Shown: positions 1-7,922 of the stretch, piece by piece
Numbering within the stretch: position 1 is the stretch's first letter
Layout: the number at the start of each line of letters is the position of its first letter
Source: an uncultured Eubacteriales bacterium
GTDB taxonomy: Bacteria > Bacillota > Clostridia > Oscillospirales > Ruminococcaceae
Reading direction: 5' to 3'
Assembly: GCA_959605275.1 (NCBI GenBank)
Contig: CAUHFD010000003.1
Coordinates: 1 to 41,575 of the forward strand
DNA: 41,575 bases
Notes under the pieces: model-generated
The model's input: only the letters and a program-made list of their open reading frames with translations
Told to the model about the DNA's origin: nothing
Database searches by the model: none
Position numbers and translations under genes: made by a program

Positions 1-163
1 TATACTGTAATAATCAGGATTTTTATGATTATACTCATTCCTGTCCCCATTCGCTTACAGCTTAAACTATTTGGATGTGACTCAGACCACAGTGGTTTGT
101 CGTTAGCTAACTCGTTGACGTTTCTTGGAGTGCTATAGCCGTACCAAAATCAACTTTGATATA
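1..163. other. Left-edge stretch, no firm gene
   Basis: No supported gene is seen here. On the minus strand a frame without a start (about 49 codons after a TGA) stays open to the window edge, and an ATG at 38-36 begins the hydrophobic start MSIIIKILIITV, preceded by GGGGACAGGA. This could be the first codons of a membrane or secreted protein cut by the edge, but the evidence is weak. A perfect palindrome GTTAGCTAAC lies at 102-111. No clear terminator for the gene at 164 was found. Confidence 0.2.
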
Positions 164-1726
164 TTATAGATACATTATAGAAAGAAACAATACTCCATGC
201 CCGCTTAATGTGTAAGGAATCCTGATTACATGATTTTTTATTGAAAAAGGCAGCGATATTTCTTCCAACCCGTCTAGTTGAGCATATTTTTTTTTCTGTG
301 CTGTCCAAAACTCCAAGGCATCATCCTCCAGCAAATTCGCCACTTCGGTATCTACCAAAGAGCCCAATGTGTCAAAATCAGCAGAGCTTTCTTTTCGTTT
401 GATATGCGCAGAATCCTGTAACCATCTCTGAAAGAAATTACTATGGGTTTCGTCTACCAGCCATGCCTTCACAGACACGCTATCCGACTGGGAGTCAGCC
501 GTAATACAAATTTCCAAATCTTCCGCAATATTTTCTCTTTCAAGGTTATGATTATAAACCATAACCTGCAGATGCTTTTTCAGAGGATCGACAGCGGCAA
601 TTGCTCCGATCGTATTGCCTTTCTTCTCTGCTTCGCCTGAACGAACGGCAACACTGCTGCAGCCGGACATATTTTTTATCATTTGTGCCACATGGTATGC
701 CGGCACCTTTAACGTTGGCTGATCGGTCAACCAGAAATCACAGTGATATGCCCAATTGGCAAAATATTCGCACCCGTTCGCGCAGCAGGCATGATACATT
801 TCAGCCATCCATGATGCTCCGTATTCTGTTCCGTCCTGCGCATTGGACAGGCGATGAGGGGGAGACATTCCATCTGACAGGAATTGCCCTTCGCCTACAT
901 TTATTTTGGTAATGCCTAACTGCGGATATTCTTTTATACGCTGCAATGTTTCCGCAAGAATGCGCGGAAATTCCCAATATGGCAAACTCTCAGTGCCCAA
1001 CTGATAATGACTAATCGAAAATCGGTTTACCTGTGTTCCGATTTCTCCGGTATAATAGTTTTTCCCATTTGCACAATGTGCCAGCATATTCGGCCATTTA
1101 GTATACTTTTCCAGGTTGCCAAGGGAAACATCTAAATGATTGGCTCCCAATTCTTTTTGCAGCGCTGCTACTGAGTAATCATATAGTTTATAATACTCCT
1201 CTTCCGTTCCGGTCCACCAATGATAATTGTCCGGCTCTGTGCCGATCCGAAACTGCCATTGCCGGTATTCCTCTGCCGGAAAATTGTCTGCAATCATACG
1301 GGCAAAACTGCTGATATAACGAAAATACTCTTGATAATCTTTTGGCGGCAGGCGATTTCCCCATCCGTAATCATCCGCTTCTATTTTCGATTGATCGGAC
1401 AAGGCGTACGGAACATTTCCAATCACAATAACCGGCCTTACTCCTTGTCTTAATACGTTCTTCAATATGCGCAAAGGCGTGGAAAAATCACAGTGAGCGA
1501 CACCCGACTCATCTACACTATACCATTCATTATAGCCTTTCCCGCCGGTAAATGTCATTAAGATCACATAATCTACAAACGGATATTGCTCCTTATACCA
1601 GCCATCCGGCATACGTCCGAAGGCCCCGTCATCATCGAAGCAGCGAACATCCCAAATACAAATCGCTTGTGCCACATTGGACAAAGTTATACCTGTATCA
1701 GAGGTGTTTATCCAAACCGGTACCAT
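164..1726 (-). CDS. GH39-like (clan GH-A) glycoside hydrolase, intracellular
   Basis: A 520-residue protein without signal peptide, so probably cytoplasmic. It reads as a TIM-barrel glycosidase of GH39 type. The stretch PLRILKNVLRQGVRPVIVIG (near residues 83-102) is typical of barrel strand 3 in that family; RIGTEPDNYHWW (about 160-171) carries the expected acid/base Glu, and INVGEGQF (about 275) the expected nucleophile Glu. The C-terminal part looks like the usual beta-sandwich. The ATG at 1726 is preceded by GAGGAAG about ten bases upstream. It lies 29 bp downstream of the GH130-type gene, in the same operon, so the two probably act together on imported oligosaccharide. Assignment to clan GH-A is fairly sure; GH39 rather than a neighbouring or unclassified family is an inference, and substrate (xyloside, arabinoside, uronide) is unknown. 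Confidence 0.6.
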   Translation of the reverse strand: MVPVWINTSDTGITLSNVAQAICIWDVRCFDDDGAFGRMPDGWYKEQYPFVDYVILMTFTGGKGYNEWYSVDESGVAHCDFSTPLRILKNVLRQGVRPVIVIGNVPYALSDQSKIEADDYGWGNRLPPKDYQEYFRYISSFARMIADNFPAEEYRQWQFRIGTEPDNYHWWTGTEEEYYKLYDYSVAALQKELGANHLDVSLGNLEKYTKWPNMLAHCANGKNYYTGEIGTQVNRFSISHYQLGTESLPYWEFPRILAETLQRIKEYPQLGITKINVGEGQFLSDGMSPPHRLSNAQDGTEYGASWMAEMYHACCANGCEYFANWAYHCDFWLTDQPTLKVPAYHVAQMIKNMSGCSSVAVRSGEAEKKGNTIGAIAAVDPLKKHLQVMVYNHNLERENIAEDLEICITADSQSDSVSVKAWLVDETHSNFFQRWLQDSAHIKRKESSADFDTLGSLVDTEVANLLEDDALEFWTAQKKKYAQLDGLEEISLPFSIKNHVIRIPYTLSGHGVLFLSIMYL

Positions 1727-1755
1727 CTATTCAACACTTCCTCTTTCTGATATTG

Positions 1756-2682
1756 TTATTCCTCGTCAACAAAGCAGGCAGCTACGATTTCATCAATATT
1801 TCCGGTCGCCAAACCGATATTGGTATCTGCCGCACCATAATAAATCCGAATGGTTTTGCCGTCATCATCCAATAAAGCATTACAGGTAAATACTACATTT
1901 GCTACGCGGCCTTTCATCTCATATTCATGTTCCGGCCAAAGAATAAAATCTCTGGTGTAGCCGATAACCTTGCTTGGATCGTTTAAATCCAACATACATG
2001 CTTTTAAACGGTAAATAAATCCATTACAGGTTTCAGAAACGGTATGGTAAATTTCCAGCCAGCCTTTATCGGTTTTAATCGGAACGGCACCGGCGCCCAG
2101 CTTAAATCCGTCACGGAACGGTTTTCCTTTGTACATAACTGGCCTGCTCTTACCCCAGAAAACCAGATCAGGAGAATAACTGCACCACATATAGCAAGGA
2201 AGCAGCTCATTACCGAAAGGACGATCGAATCGAACATACAGATTATCAATTTTTTCGGGGAACAAGCAACCGTTACGGTTTCCCAAATCACTGGCAATGG
2301 CAACTCGTTCAAACTGTTCAAAATCCTTGGTACGAAGAATGCCGACTCTTACTTCATTTTGCGACAAATCACTGGCATATAAAATAATATATTCATCGCC
2401 GATTTTAGTGATCCTGGGATCATAGGTACAGGTTTCGGGATGTATGGGATCGGGCTCCGGCCACTTTACCGGTTCCGGATCCGGTGTAAAATGAACACCG
2501 TCTTTGCTGCGGGCAATCCAAATACGATGAATATCATCCAGAGTAGTGCAATCCATCATCAGAATATATTCTCCGTTATGCTTAATAGCGCCCGGATTAA
2601 AAGTATAAAGTACATCTATTGGCATCATTGACGGGCTGACAACCGGGTTGTGTTCGTATTTGGTTAACAATCTTTTCTTCAT
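1756..2682 (-). CDS. GH130-type glycoside phosphorylase (five-bladed propeller)
   Basis: A 308-residue protein with no signal peptide. Motifs fit GH130 mannoside phosphorylases: FNPGAI near residue 28, YDPRITKIGDEYIILY near 87-102 where the Asp of DPR is the expected catalytic acid, NRNGCLFPEK near 135, and GAGAVPIKTDKGWLEIYH near 197-214. The family uses phosphate to cleave beta-mannosidic or related bonds and gives a sugar 1-phosphate; many members are uncharacterised, so the substrate here is open. GH43/GH32-type propellers are an alternative fold match, but the DPR and GAGAVP motifs favour GH130. An AAGGAA-like site precedes the ATG. A hairpin with a short T-run separates it from the solute-binding gene upstream, so it may be expressed at a lower level by read-through or from its own weak promoter. 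Confidence 0.75.
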   Translation of the reverse strand: MKKRLLTKYEHNPVVSPSMMPIDVLYTFNPGAIKHNGEYILMMDCTTLDDIHRIWIARSKDGVHFTPDPEPVKWPEPDPIHPETCTYDPRITKIGDEYIILYASDLSQNEVRVGILRTKDFEQFERVAIASDLGNRNGCLFPEKIDNLYVRFDRPFGNELLPCYMWCSYSPDLVFWGKSRPVMYKGKPFRDGFKLGAGAVPIKTDKGWLEIYHTVSETCNGFIYRLKACMLDLNDPSKVIGYTRDFILWPEHEYEMKGRVANVVFTCNALLDDDGKTIRIYYGAADTNIGLATGNIDEIVAACFVDEE

Positions 2683-2760
2683 GCTTATATCATTCCTTCA
2701 ATAATTTTATCTGTCTTTCTGCAAGGAAAATTTTCCACGCTATACTTTTTCTTATGAAAA

Positions 2761-2792
2761 CTGCGTCTACGCTTCATAAAAGGCAGACGCAG
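2761..2792 (-). terminator. Hairpin after solute-binding protein gene
   Basis: The arms CTGCGTCT (2761-2768) and AGACGCAG (2785-2792) pair perfectly over 8 bp with a 16-nt loop. On the minus strand the stem is followed by TTTTCATAAG. It sits 14 bp after the stop of the solute-binding gene, which fits a weak intrinsic terminator or a processing/stability hairpin that lowers expression of the two enzymes downstream. Confidence 0.5.
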
Positions 2793-2805
2793 CTTGATTA
2801 TGCCA

Positions 2806-4113
2806 TTATCTCTTCAAAGATGCTTTGTAAGTATCGATATCACTTTGCCATTTCGGTTTAAACTGTTCCAAAACTTTGGTTACATCTGTTCCTTTACCGA
2901 TTTCCCAGAACAGTTCATCAATCTTTTGGATTCCGCAATTTGTGCTCCAAGTTGTAGAAATCTTCGGATAAAGCGATTCAAAACGTTCCACTTGTTCATT
3001 AGTTAAATATCCTTGCAGATATTCTTTTCTCTTTTCAAAATCTTGCTTCATAAACAAATAGCCGTATGCAGCGCCTCCGCTTGGATTTTTGGAACCTTTT
3101 GGCACACCGAAAGTTCCGATCGTACCCGGTGCCACATTTTCATTCGCACTCGGACCGGTCGGCCACGGAACAAAGTCCCAATCAAAATACAAATCCGACA
3201 CAAAGTGTGTTTTGTTTCCGAAACGATCAATTACCATTGCAATGGTTCCCAACTGGAAGTTTGCTTGACTCCAACCTTGCCAAAATTCAAATCCTTTATT
3301 CACATAGGCGATTTCACGTAAAAAGTTTAAAGACTCCCGAACTTTGGCATCTTCAAAATTAAGCTTAAAATCCTTGACTCCGCTGTTCGTCACCAAATCT
3401 GTACCGTTGGCAACCAAAAAGCCGGTATAGTCCCATGCGGATAGCGGAACTAATTTTTCCCCTTCCGGTGTCTTTTCTTTGCTTAAATCCACAACAAGTT
3501 TTTTCATGTTATCAAAAGTCCACTCGCCTCTGTTATACATCTCAAGCGGTGTTTCATAGCCTAGGTTGTCTAACAAAGTTTTGTTGTAAATGACAATTTC
3601 CATGTGTGGAATAGAGGACATTGCATACAATTCGCCGTCTAAAACAAAGGTATCCATAATTGACTTTGTTGAAGCAAATATCGGATCATCTTGGTCTACA
3701 TATTGGGTAATCGGAATACACAAATCACGCAACATCGTTGATTGACCAACCGGTGCAAAATCATAGGTATTGTTTGCAACCAATTCAAGAGAAAGTTTGT
3801 TTTCTAGTTCTGCTGAGTTGACTACAGTATATTCAACAGTTGCATTATACCATTCCTTTAACTTCTGACGGATTTCACCATGCTCCTGTTCCCAACCGTC
3901 ATAGCCGATTACCTTAATGGTTTTTCCATCTATCTCTTTTGGCAAACTAACCGAGCCATGATTGCCGATCCCTGAAGCCCCGGAATCAGTGCTACCGGTA
4001 TCGCCGCAGCCAGTCAATCCCATTACCCCTATCATAGCAGCTAACAAAACCACTGAAACAACTTTTCTTTTTTTCATACTTATTTTGAAAAGCATTACGT
4101 GCTTACTTTCCAT
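2806..4113 (-). CDS. Sugar ABC transporter solute-binding lipoprotein
   Basis: A 435-residue family 1 extracellular solute-binding protein. The N-terminus has a basic stretch, a hydrophobic core and a lipobox LTGC (about residues 33-36), so it should be anchored in the membrane outer face. Typical family features follow: a cluster-N domain with PKEIDGKTIKVIGYDGW, then YAMSSIPHMEIVIYNKTLLDNLGYETP (near residues 165-190) and GTFGVPKGSKNPSGGAAYGYLF (near 330). The ATG at 4113 has a strong AGGAAAGG site five bases upstream and gives 12 residues before the signal peptide; the ATG at 4077 would give a more usual signal peptide but has a poor ribosome-binding site. No permease is adjacent; the pair at 16966-18853 is the likely partner. 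It follows the beta-helix gene by 31 bp. Confidence 0.88.
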   Translation of the reverse strand: MESKHVMLFKISMKKRKVVSVVLLAAMIGVMGLTGCGDTGSTDSGASGIGNHGSVSLPKEIDGKTIKVIGYDGWEQEHGEIRQKLKEWYNATVEYTVVNSAELENKLSLELVANNTYDFAPVGQSTMLRDLCIPITQYVDQDDPIFASTKSIMDTFVLDGELYAMSSIPHMEIVIYNKTLLDNLGYETPLEMYNRGEWTFDNMKKLVVDLSKEKTPEGEKLVPLSAWDYTGFLVANGTDLVTNSGVKDFKLNFEDAKVRESLNFLREIAYVNKGFEFWQGWSQANFQLGTIAMVIDRFGNKTHFVSDLYFDWDFVPWPTGPSANENVAPGTIGTFGVPKGSKNPSGGAAYGYLFMKQDFEKRKEYLQGYLTNEQVERFESLYPKISTTWSTNCGIQKIDELFWEIGKGTDVTKVLEQFKPKWQSDIDTYKASLKR

Positions 4114-4144
4114 TTCCGCCTTTCCTCAGTTTATTGATAAGCTT

Positions 4145-5968
4145 CTATTTTACATACTCGCTCGCGCCGATGTCAAATTTGCCGTTTTGAGGGACTTGAA
4201 TACCGAAATAGTCCTTGCCGCCATTATGTAACAATGTCTTACCGGCATCAATACAAGGTGATCCCTCTTTCAGCTTATACCCGTCAACAGTATTGATTCC
4301 GATTTTGCCGCTGCCCGGATTCACAAATTTCGGATCAGCATATATACTGTTTTTCTGCGGGAGCTTGCTGAAATCATAAGAGCCATAAAAAACATTAGTG
4401 TCAAAAGAAATAACATCCCGATTAATCAAGAAGTCCTCTCCCGTACAATTCATATAAAAAATATTGTTTGTAAATCTTGCATCTAATGGGCTCTTTCCAC
4501 TGCCTGCCCAGTTATATGAGCCTATCAACCGCGTGCTTTTTTTCAGCCCATCCTTAACATAAAATGAATTGTTGTAAATCTTTACATCTGAAATTGGTCC
4601 GGAGAGTGTAAACAAAGCATCCATATCATTCTGACTGATATTATATCTAACTGTAATATCCCGATTAAATCCGCTGTAATCACCATCTGTGCAAAGTAAG
4701 AGGAATCCGCCTTCATTGTCATGGCTGTAATTATACTGCACCACCGTGCGCTCACAGTTAATGTCAACATCAAAGCCCATTCCATCTCCGCCGACTTTTT
4801 TAATGTCATACGCTTCGTTATACTGCATCACCGCATTAGAGGAATTGTGAGGCCACATACCGGCATATGCGCCTCTTCCAACATAGGATGTGTTTGTAAG
4901 AGTATTATATTCCATCAACGGATAATTAACACAGTTGATATAAATACCATCACCGGCACAATTAGCAATAAAGTTGTTACGAACAGTCACATTTGAAGAA
5001 GGGAAATAATCTCCCGTGCTCCAGTACACACCCGTACGTTTATTATAATCCGAAGCAAAGGTGATCCCGTTACCCTCTGTGTCTTTAACTGTGCACCCCT
5101 GAATGAGAATATCATTAAACGCAACCGGATTCTTCGCTAACTGGCTGATAAAAATAATGCCGCCATTCCAGCGTTCACCGCCTTGTGCAGAAACATCATG
5201 AATATCCAAATTAATCAGATAAATATGATTACTGATTCCACCATCACGGTAAACACCGGCTGAAACCTGTCCTCCGGCAGTAACATAAACGCCTTTTCGA
5301 TTTCCTTCAAACTCAGATGTATTTGTAATCTCAAAATTTCTGACTTCGACATATTCTAATGCAGATAAAGAAACTGCTGCATTTTCGCCGTCTCCGTTAA
5401 TAATCGGTTTGTTTCCTTTGCCGTACATGTCAAATACAATATGTTTTCCTTTGGTCCCAGATGATTGCGGTATTAACGGCTCATCCCATATGCCACCTGC
5501 CTTAAAAAGAATTTTAGAGCCAGGATCAAATTGGGTTTTGTTTACCTTTTTCATAGATTTCCAAGCTGTGTCCGGTGTTCTGCCATCGTTGTCATCATTC
5601 CCATTTATACTGTCTACATAATAAAGTTTATAGCTAGCTTCCATTTTTTCAACATCGCCATTAAACTCAACTTCTACTTTGATTGTTGATGTTGTTTTAG
5701 AACTGGCATTATCAGACACTGTATTCGTATTGCTATCACTTGTTATGGCATTTGTATTATTATCAGAAGCTGTATCTGAAACAATATCGGATACTATGTC
5801 CGAGGGAACTTGTGACTGTGATTGGTTTTCAGACGAACTATTTGCTGTGTAAGAAGATGTTGGCTCGAAGTCAACCGGAATTTTCTCTTCAACTGTGAAA
5901 CAGGAAGTCAAGCTGAACGCCAATGTCAATGAAAGCACCCCAGCCACTATGGGAAAAGTTTTCTTCAT
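4145..5968 (-). CDS. Beta-helix lipoprotein, putative polysaccharide-cleaving enzyme (paralog A)
   Basis: The ATG at 5968 has AAAGGGG nine bases upstream and gives 607 residues; the upstream TTG at 5977 is unlikely. A signal peptide ends in lipobox LTSC, followed by a Ser/Asn/Asp-rich linker (about residues 25-100). The rest is a right-handed parallel beta-helix starting at YYVDSINGNDDNDGRTP, a start seen in many secreted beta-helix polysaccharide enzymes. The most conserved core, about residues 395-470, holds DVDINC, QYNYSHDNEGGF and FTLSGPI, and is nearly repeated in the two other beta-helix genes of the window. The invariant Asp, Asn and His suggest an active site, but the enzyme class (lyase, hydrolase, epimerase) is not known. 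It follows a SurA-like gene by 23 bp. Confidence 0.8.
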   Translation of the reverse strand: MKKTFPIVAGVLSLTLAFSLTSCFTVEEKIPVDFEPTSSYTANSSSENQSQSQVPSDIVSDIVSDTASDNNTNAITSDSNTNTVSDNASSKTTSTIKVEVEFNGDVEKMEASYKLYYVDSINGNDDNDGRTPDTAWKSMKKVNKTQFDPGSKILFKAGGIWDEPLIPQSSGTKGKHIVFDMYGKGNKPIINGDGENAAVSLSALEYVEVRNFEITNTSEFEGNRKGVYVTAGGQVSAGVYRDGGISNHIYLINLDIHDVSAQGGERWNGGIIFISQLAKNPVAFNDILIQGCTVKDTEGNGITFASDYNKRTGVYWSTGDYFPSSNVTVRNNFIANCAGDGIYINCVNYPLMEYNTLTNTSYVGRGAYAGMWPHNSSNAVMQYNEAYDIKKVGGDGMGFDVDINCERTVVQYNYSHDNEGGFLLLCTDGDYSGFNRDITVRYNISQNDMDALFTLSGPISDVKIYNNSFYVKDGLKKSTRLIGSYNWAGSGKSPLDARFTNNIFYMNCTGEDFLINRDVISFDTNVFYGSYDFSKLPQKNSIYADPKFVNPGSGKIGINTVDGYKLKEGSPCIDAGKTLLHNGGKDYFGIQVPQNGKFDIGASEYVK

Positions 5969-5991
5969 CAAAATCAACCCCTTTAACTAAT

Positions 5992-6741
5992 CTACTCTGC
6001 TATGGTAATATTTCTGTAAATTTCCTCATTAATCACCACATTTTGTTTGCCAACGCGTTCCATAATGTACTCATCATATTTTTGATTTTTATATAACAAT
6101 ATCAATTTATTCCGTACATCGCCATAGTCTTTGTATCCATCTTCTGATTTAAACTCACTATATTGATCCCGAATTTGTCTGTAAAACTGAATCAAATCAG
6201 TATCATCCGGATTCAACAAGCCCTGTTCAACCATTAGCTCTTTCTGCTTTATCTGGAGATTACTTACCACATAATCAAAATAATTATTTTCCGTATATTG
6301 AGAATTGCCATAAATCACCTTGCCATTGTTAATTGCATTATTTCGCCTTTCGTTTTCAACTTTCAAACTTTTTTGAAAATACGAAAATGAAATATCATCT
6401 ATCAATTTTTTTTCTTTACAATCAGAAAGAATGGCTTTATAGTAACGCAAGGATGCTGTCGCATCTTTCAATAGCTTATCCTTTGGCTGCTCCCCGGAAA
6501 AGTCACGTTCCCAAAACCCCTGGTCAACTTGTGCATCATAATTTTTATGAAAATAGTCGGCGACAAGTGCTTTGTTACGATTTATATAAAAATTTAGCTC
6601 TTCTTGAGAAATCTTTTCTCCATCTATTGTCATGACACAAGGCTTACTGGTACCTAAAACCACCATAGCAATTACCACAGCAGCTATGGCAAGTACAAAA
6701 AAACCTCCTATTATTACAACAGTCTTTTTCTTTACTGCCAT
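5992..6741 (-). CDS. SurA/PrsA-like membrane-anchored chaperone lacking a PPIase domain (paralog A')
   Basis: Start at ATG 6741, with AAGGAG six bases upstream; 249 residues. An N-terminal hydrophobic segment (about residues 6-30) should act as a signal anchor. It is followed by MTIDGEKISQEELNFYINRN, the pattern of SurA N-terminal domains, and a mostly helical remainder ending with no parvulin isomerase core. It is a clear paralog of the lipoprotein at 28580-29317: both contain an ENxRRxxAxNxGxVxYGxxQYTExxYFDY block (here about residues 130-160). Both sit beside a beta-helix gene. In known systems PrsA/SurA proteins help secreted proteins fold; I infer a dedicated chaperone for the neighbouring beta-helix enzyme. 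The chaperone role is inference from family resemblance. Confidence 0.65.
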   Translation of the reverse strand: MAVKKKTVVIIGGFFVLAIAAVVIAMVVLGTSKPCVMTIDGEKISQEELNFYINRNKALVADYFHKNYDAQVDQGFWERDFSGEQPKDKLLKDATASLRYYKAILSDCKEKKLIDDISFSYFQKSLKVENERRNNAINNGKVIYGNSQYTENNYFDYVVSNLQIKQKELMVEQGLLNPDDTDLIQFYRQIRDQYSEFKSEDGYKDYGDVRNKLILLYKNQKYDEYIMERVGKQNVVINEEIYRNITIAE

Positions 6742-6763
6742 AGCTTTCTCCTTTTCCAAACGA

Positions 6764-7825
6764 TTAATTACGCTTCTTTTTCAGATAAATAAACAATACT
6801 ACAATTCCGGCTCCTATCACGACCACAGTCGCTATAATGGTTCCTATTACTGCAAACCAGTTCACTTTTGTAACTGTCTTATATTTGACCGCTTGTGATT
6901 CACCGCTATCAGTATCCTCTTGCGAATTCATTTCATCAACGCCCAACATGCTGGTTATTGCACTCTCATCTGAAACATCAGATTCAATCACAACATCATC
7001 GGAAGAAACAAAACTCGCTGAAGCACTGTCAGAGGACGCCAACACATTCTTGCTGACGCTGTTTGATGATGTCTTTGAAGTCGCACTGTTGGAGGACGTC
7101 TTAGATGTTGTACCAGAAGTGGTTGCGATTGGCGCAGTAACATATTCATTTACATATAAATAACCCAATCCACACTGCCAGTTTGGAAACAGCGGTTTAT
7201 CATTATCTGGTTGCGGAGAGTTTTCATCATTTCCTTCTAAAAATGTAATACGAAGATATCGCGCGGTTATCGGAACGTTATCAGAAGAAAAATATGCTTT
7301 AGTTGCATCAGCATTGGCAATATCGCGAATTTCCATGTAATCATAAGTAGTCCACGGTCCGCTTTCTTTATCGGCATAAGCAAACTCTATTGTGTTTTCT
7401 TTGCCAAACATTCCCGCCCAGATACCGGGTTGACCGCAAACACCCATAAATTCAAAGTCTTTAAATCCATTTTTGAACTCATAGATTATCTCAAGAGTTG
7501 CTCCAACATAGTCTTTCATTAAAGTGTCTGTACGATCAAACGAACCTCGAATACGAGTAAATAATTTTACTGTCTTATTCGTTTTAACTGCCGCAAGCGC
7601 TTTTGCATCACCATGTGCACTAAAAATATGATCAGCACCTGGCGTTACATCATAATAAGAAGGATATTTTACATTTATTTTTTTCGCCATAGGAAACGCT
7701 GCATTATTAAAGGGGTCCAGCCACTCTTTTGTTGCTGGAGTTTCTGCGCTCACAGCAAATATCATTTGCGACAACAAAAGTGCTGCTGTCAACCCAAATA
7801 TCATCAGCTTTTTGATCAATTTCAT
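6764..7825 (-). CDS. Discoidin (F5/8 C)-like surface protein with C-terminal membrane anchor
   Basis: Start at ATG 7825, preceded by GGAAGGAG seven bases upstream; 353 residues. A signal peptide ends near SAE (about residue 27). One beta-sandwich domain (about residues 30-230) has ARYLRITFLEG near 190, the last-strand pattern of discoidin-like carbohydrate-binding domains. It is followed by a Ser/Thr-rich linker with TSKTSSNS twice, an acidic stretch, and a C-terminal transmembrane helix ending in KKKRN. There is no LPXTG motif, so it is anchored in the membrane, not sorted to the wall. It likely binds glycan or displays a binding domain near the membrane. It is 22 bp upstream of the SurA-like gene. 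Confidence 0.6.
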   Translation of the reverse strand: MKLIKKLMIFGLTAALLLSQMIFAVSAETPATKEWLDPFNNAAFPMAKKINVKYPSYYDVTPGADHIFSAHGDAKALAAVKTNKTVKLFTRIRGSFDRTDTLMKDYVGATLEIIYEFKNGFKDFEFMGVCGQPGIWAGMFGKENTIEFAYADKESGPWTTYDYMEIRDIANADATKAYFSSDNVPITARYLRITFLEGNDENSPQPDNDKPLFPNWQCGLGYLYVNEYVTAPIATTSGTTSKTSSNSATSKTSSNSVSKNVLASSDSASASFVSSDDVVIESDVSDESAITSMLGVDEMNSQEDTDSGESQAVKYKTVTKVNWFAVIGTIIATVVVIGAGIVVLFIYLKKKRN

Positions 7826-7877
7826 ACAATTGCTCCTTCCTTGGGACACTATTCTTAAAACAGTTGCGTTATTCTTT

Positions 7878-7914
7878 GTCTCCCGCCCCGGCAATATCTA
7901 TCTGGGCGGGAGAC
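7878..7914. terminator. Strong GC-rich hairpin without T-run
   Basis: GTCTCCCGCC (7878-7887) pairs perfectly with GGCGGGAGAC (7905-7914) over 10 bp, loop 17 nt. It lies 8 bp after the stop of the giant surface-protein gene. The minus strand continues with AAAGAAT, not a T-run, so it is more likely a stability or processing hairpin between two cotranscribed genes than a full terminator. Confidence 0.5.
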
Positions 7915-7922
7915 CGATGTCT

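Noticed and set aside
443..1889. Open frames on the plus strand opposite the GH39-like and GH130-type genes
   Set aside because: They have no family resemblance or good ribosome-binding sites and lie fully antisense to genes with clear motifs.
1756..2682. GH43 or GH32 propeller enzyme
   Set aside because: The propeller fold is similar, but the DPR and GAGAVP motifs and 308-residue length fit GH130 better.
5992..6741. Complete PrsA foldase
   Set aside because: The parvulin isomerase domain is missing in this protein and its paralog.
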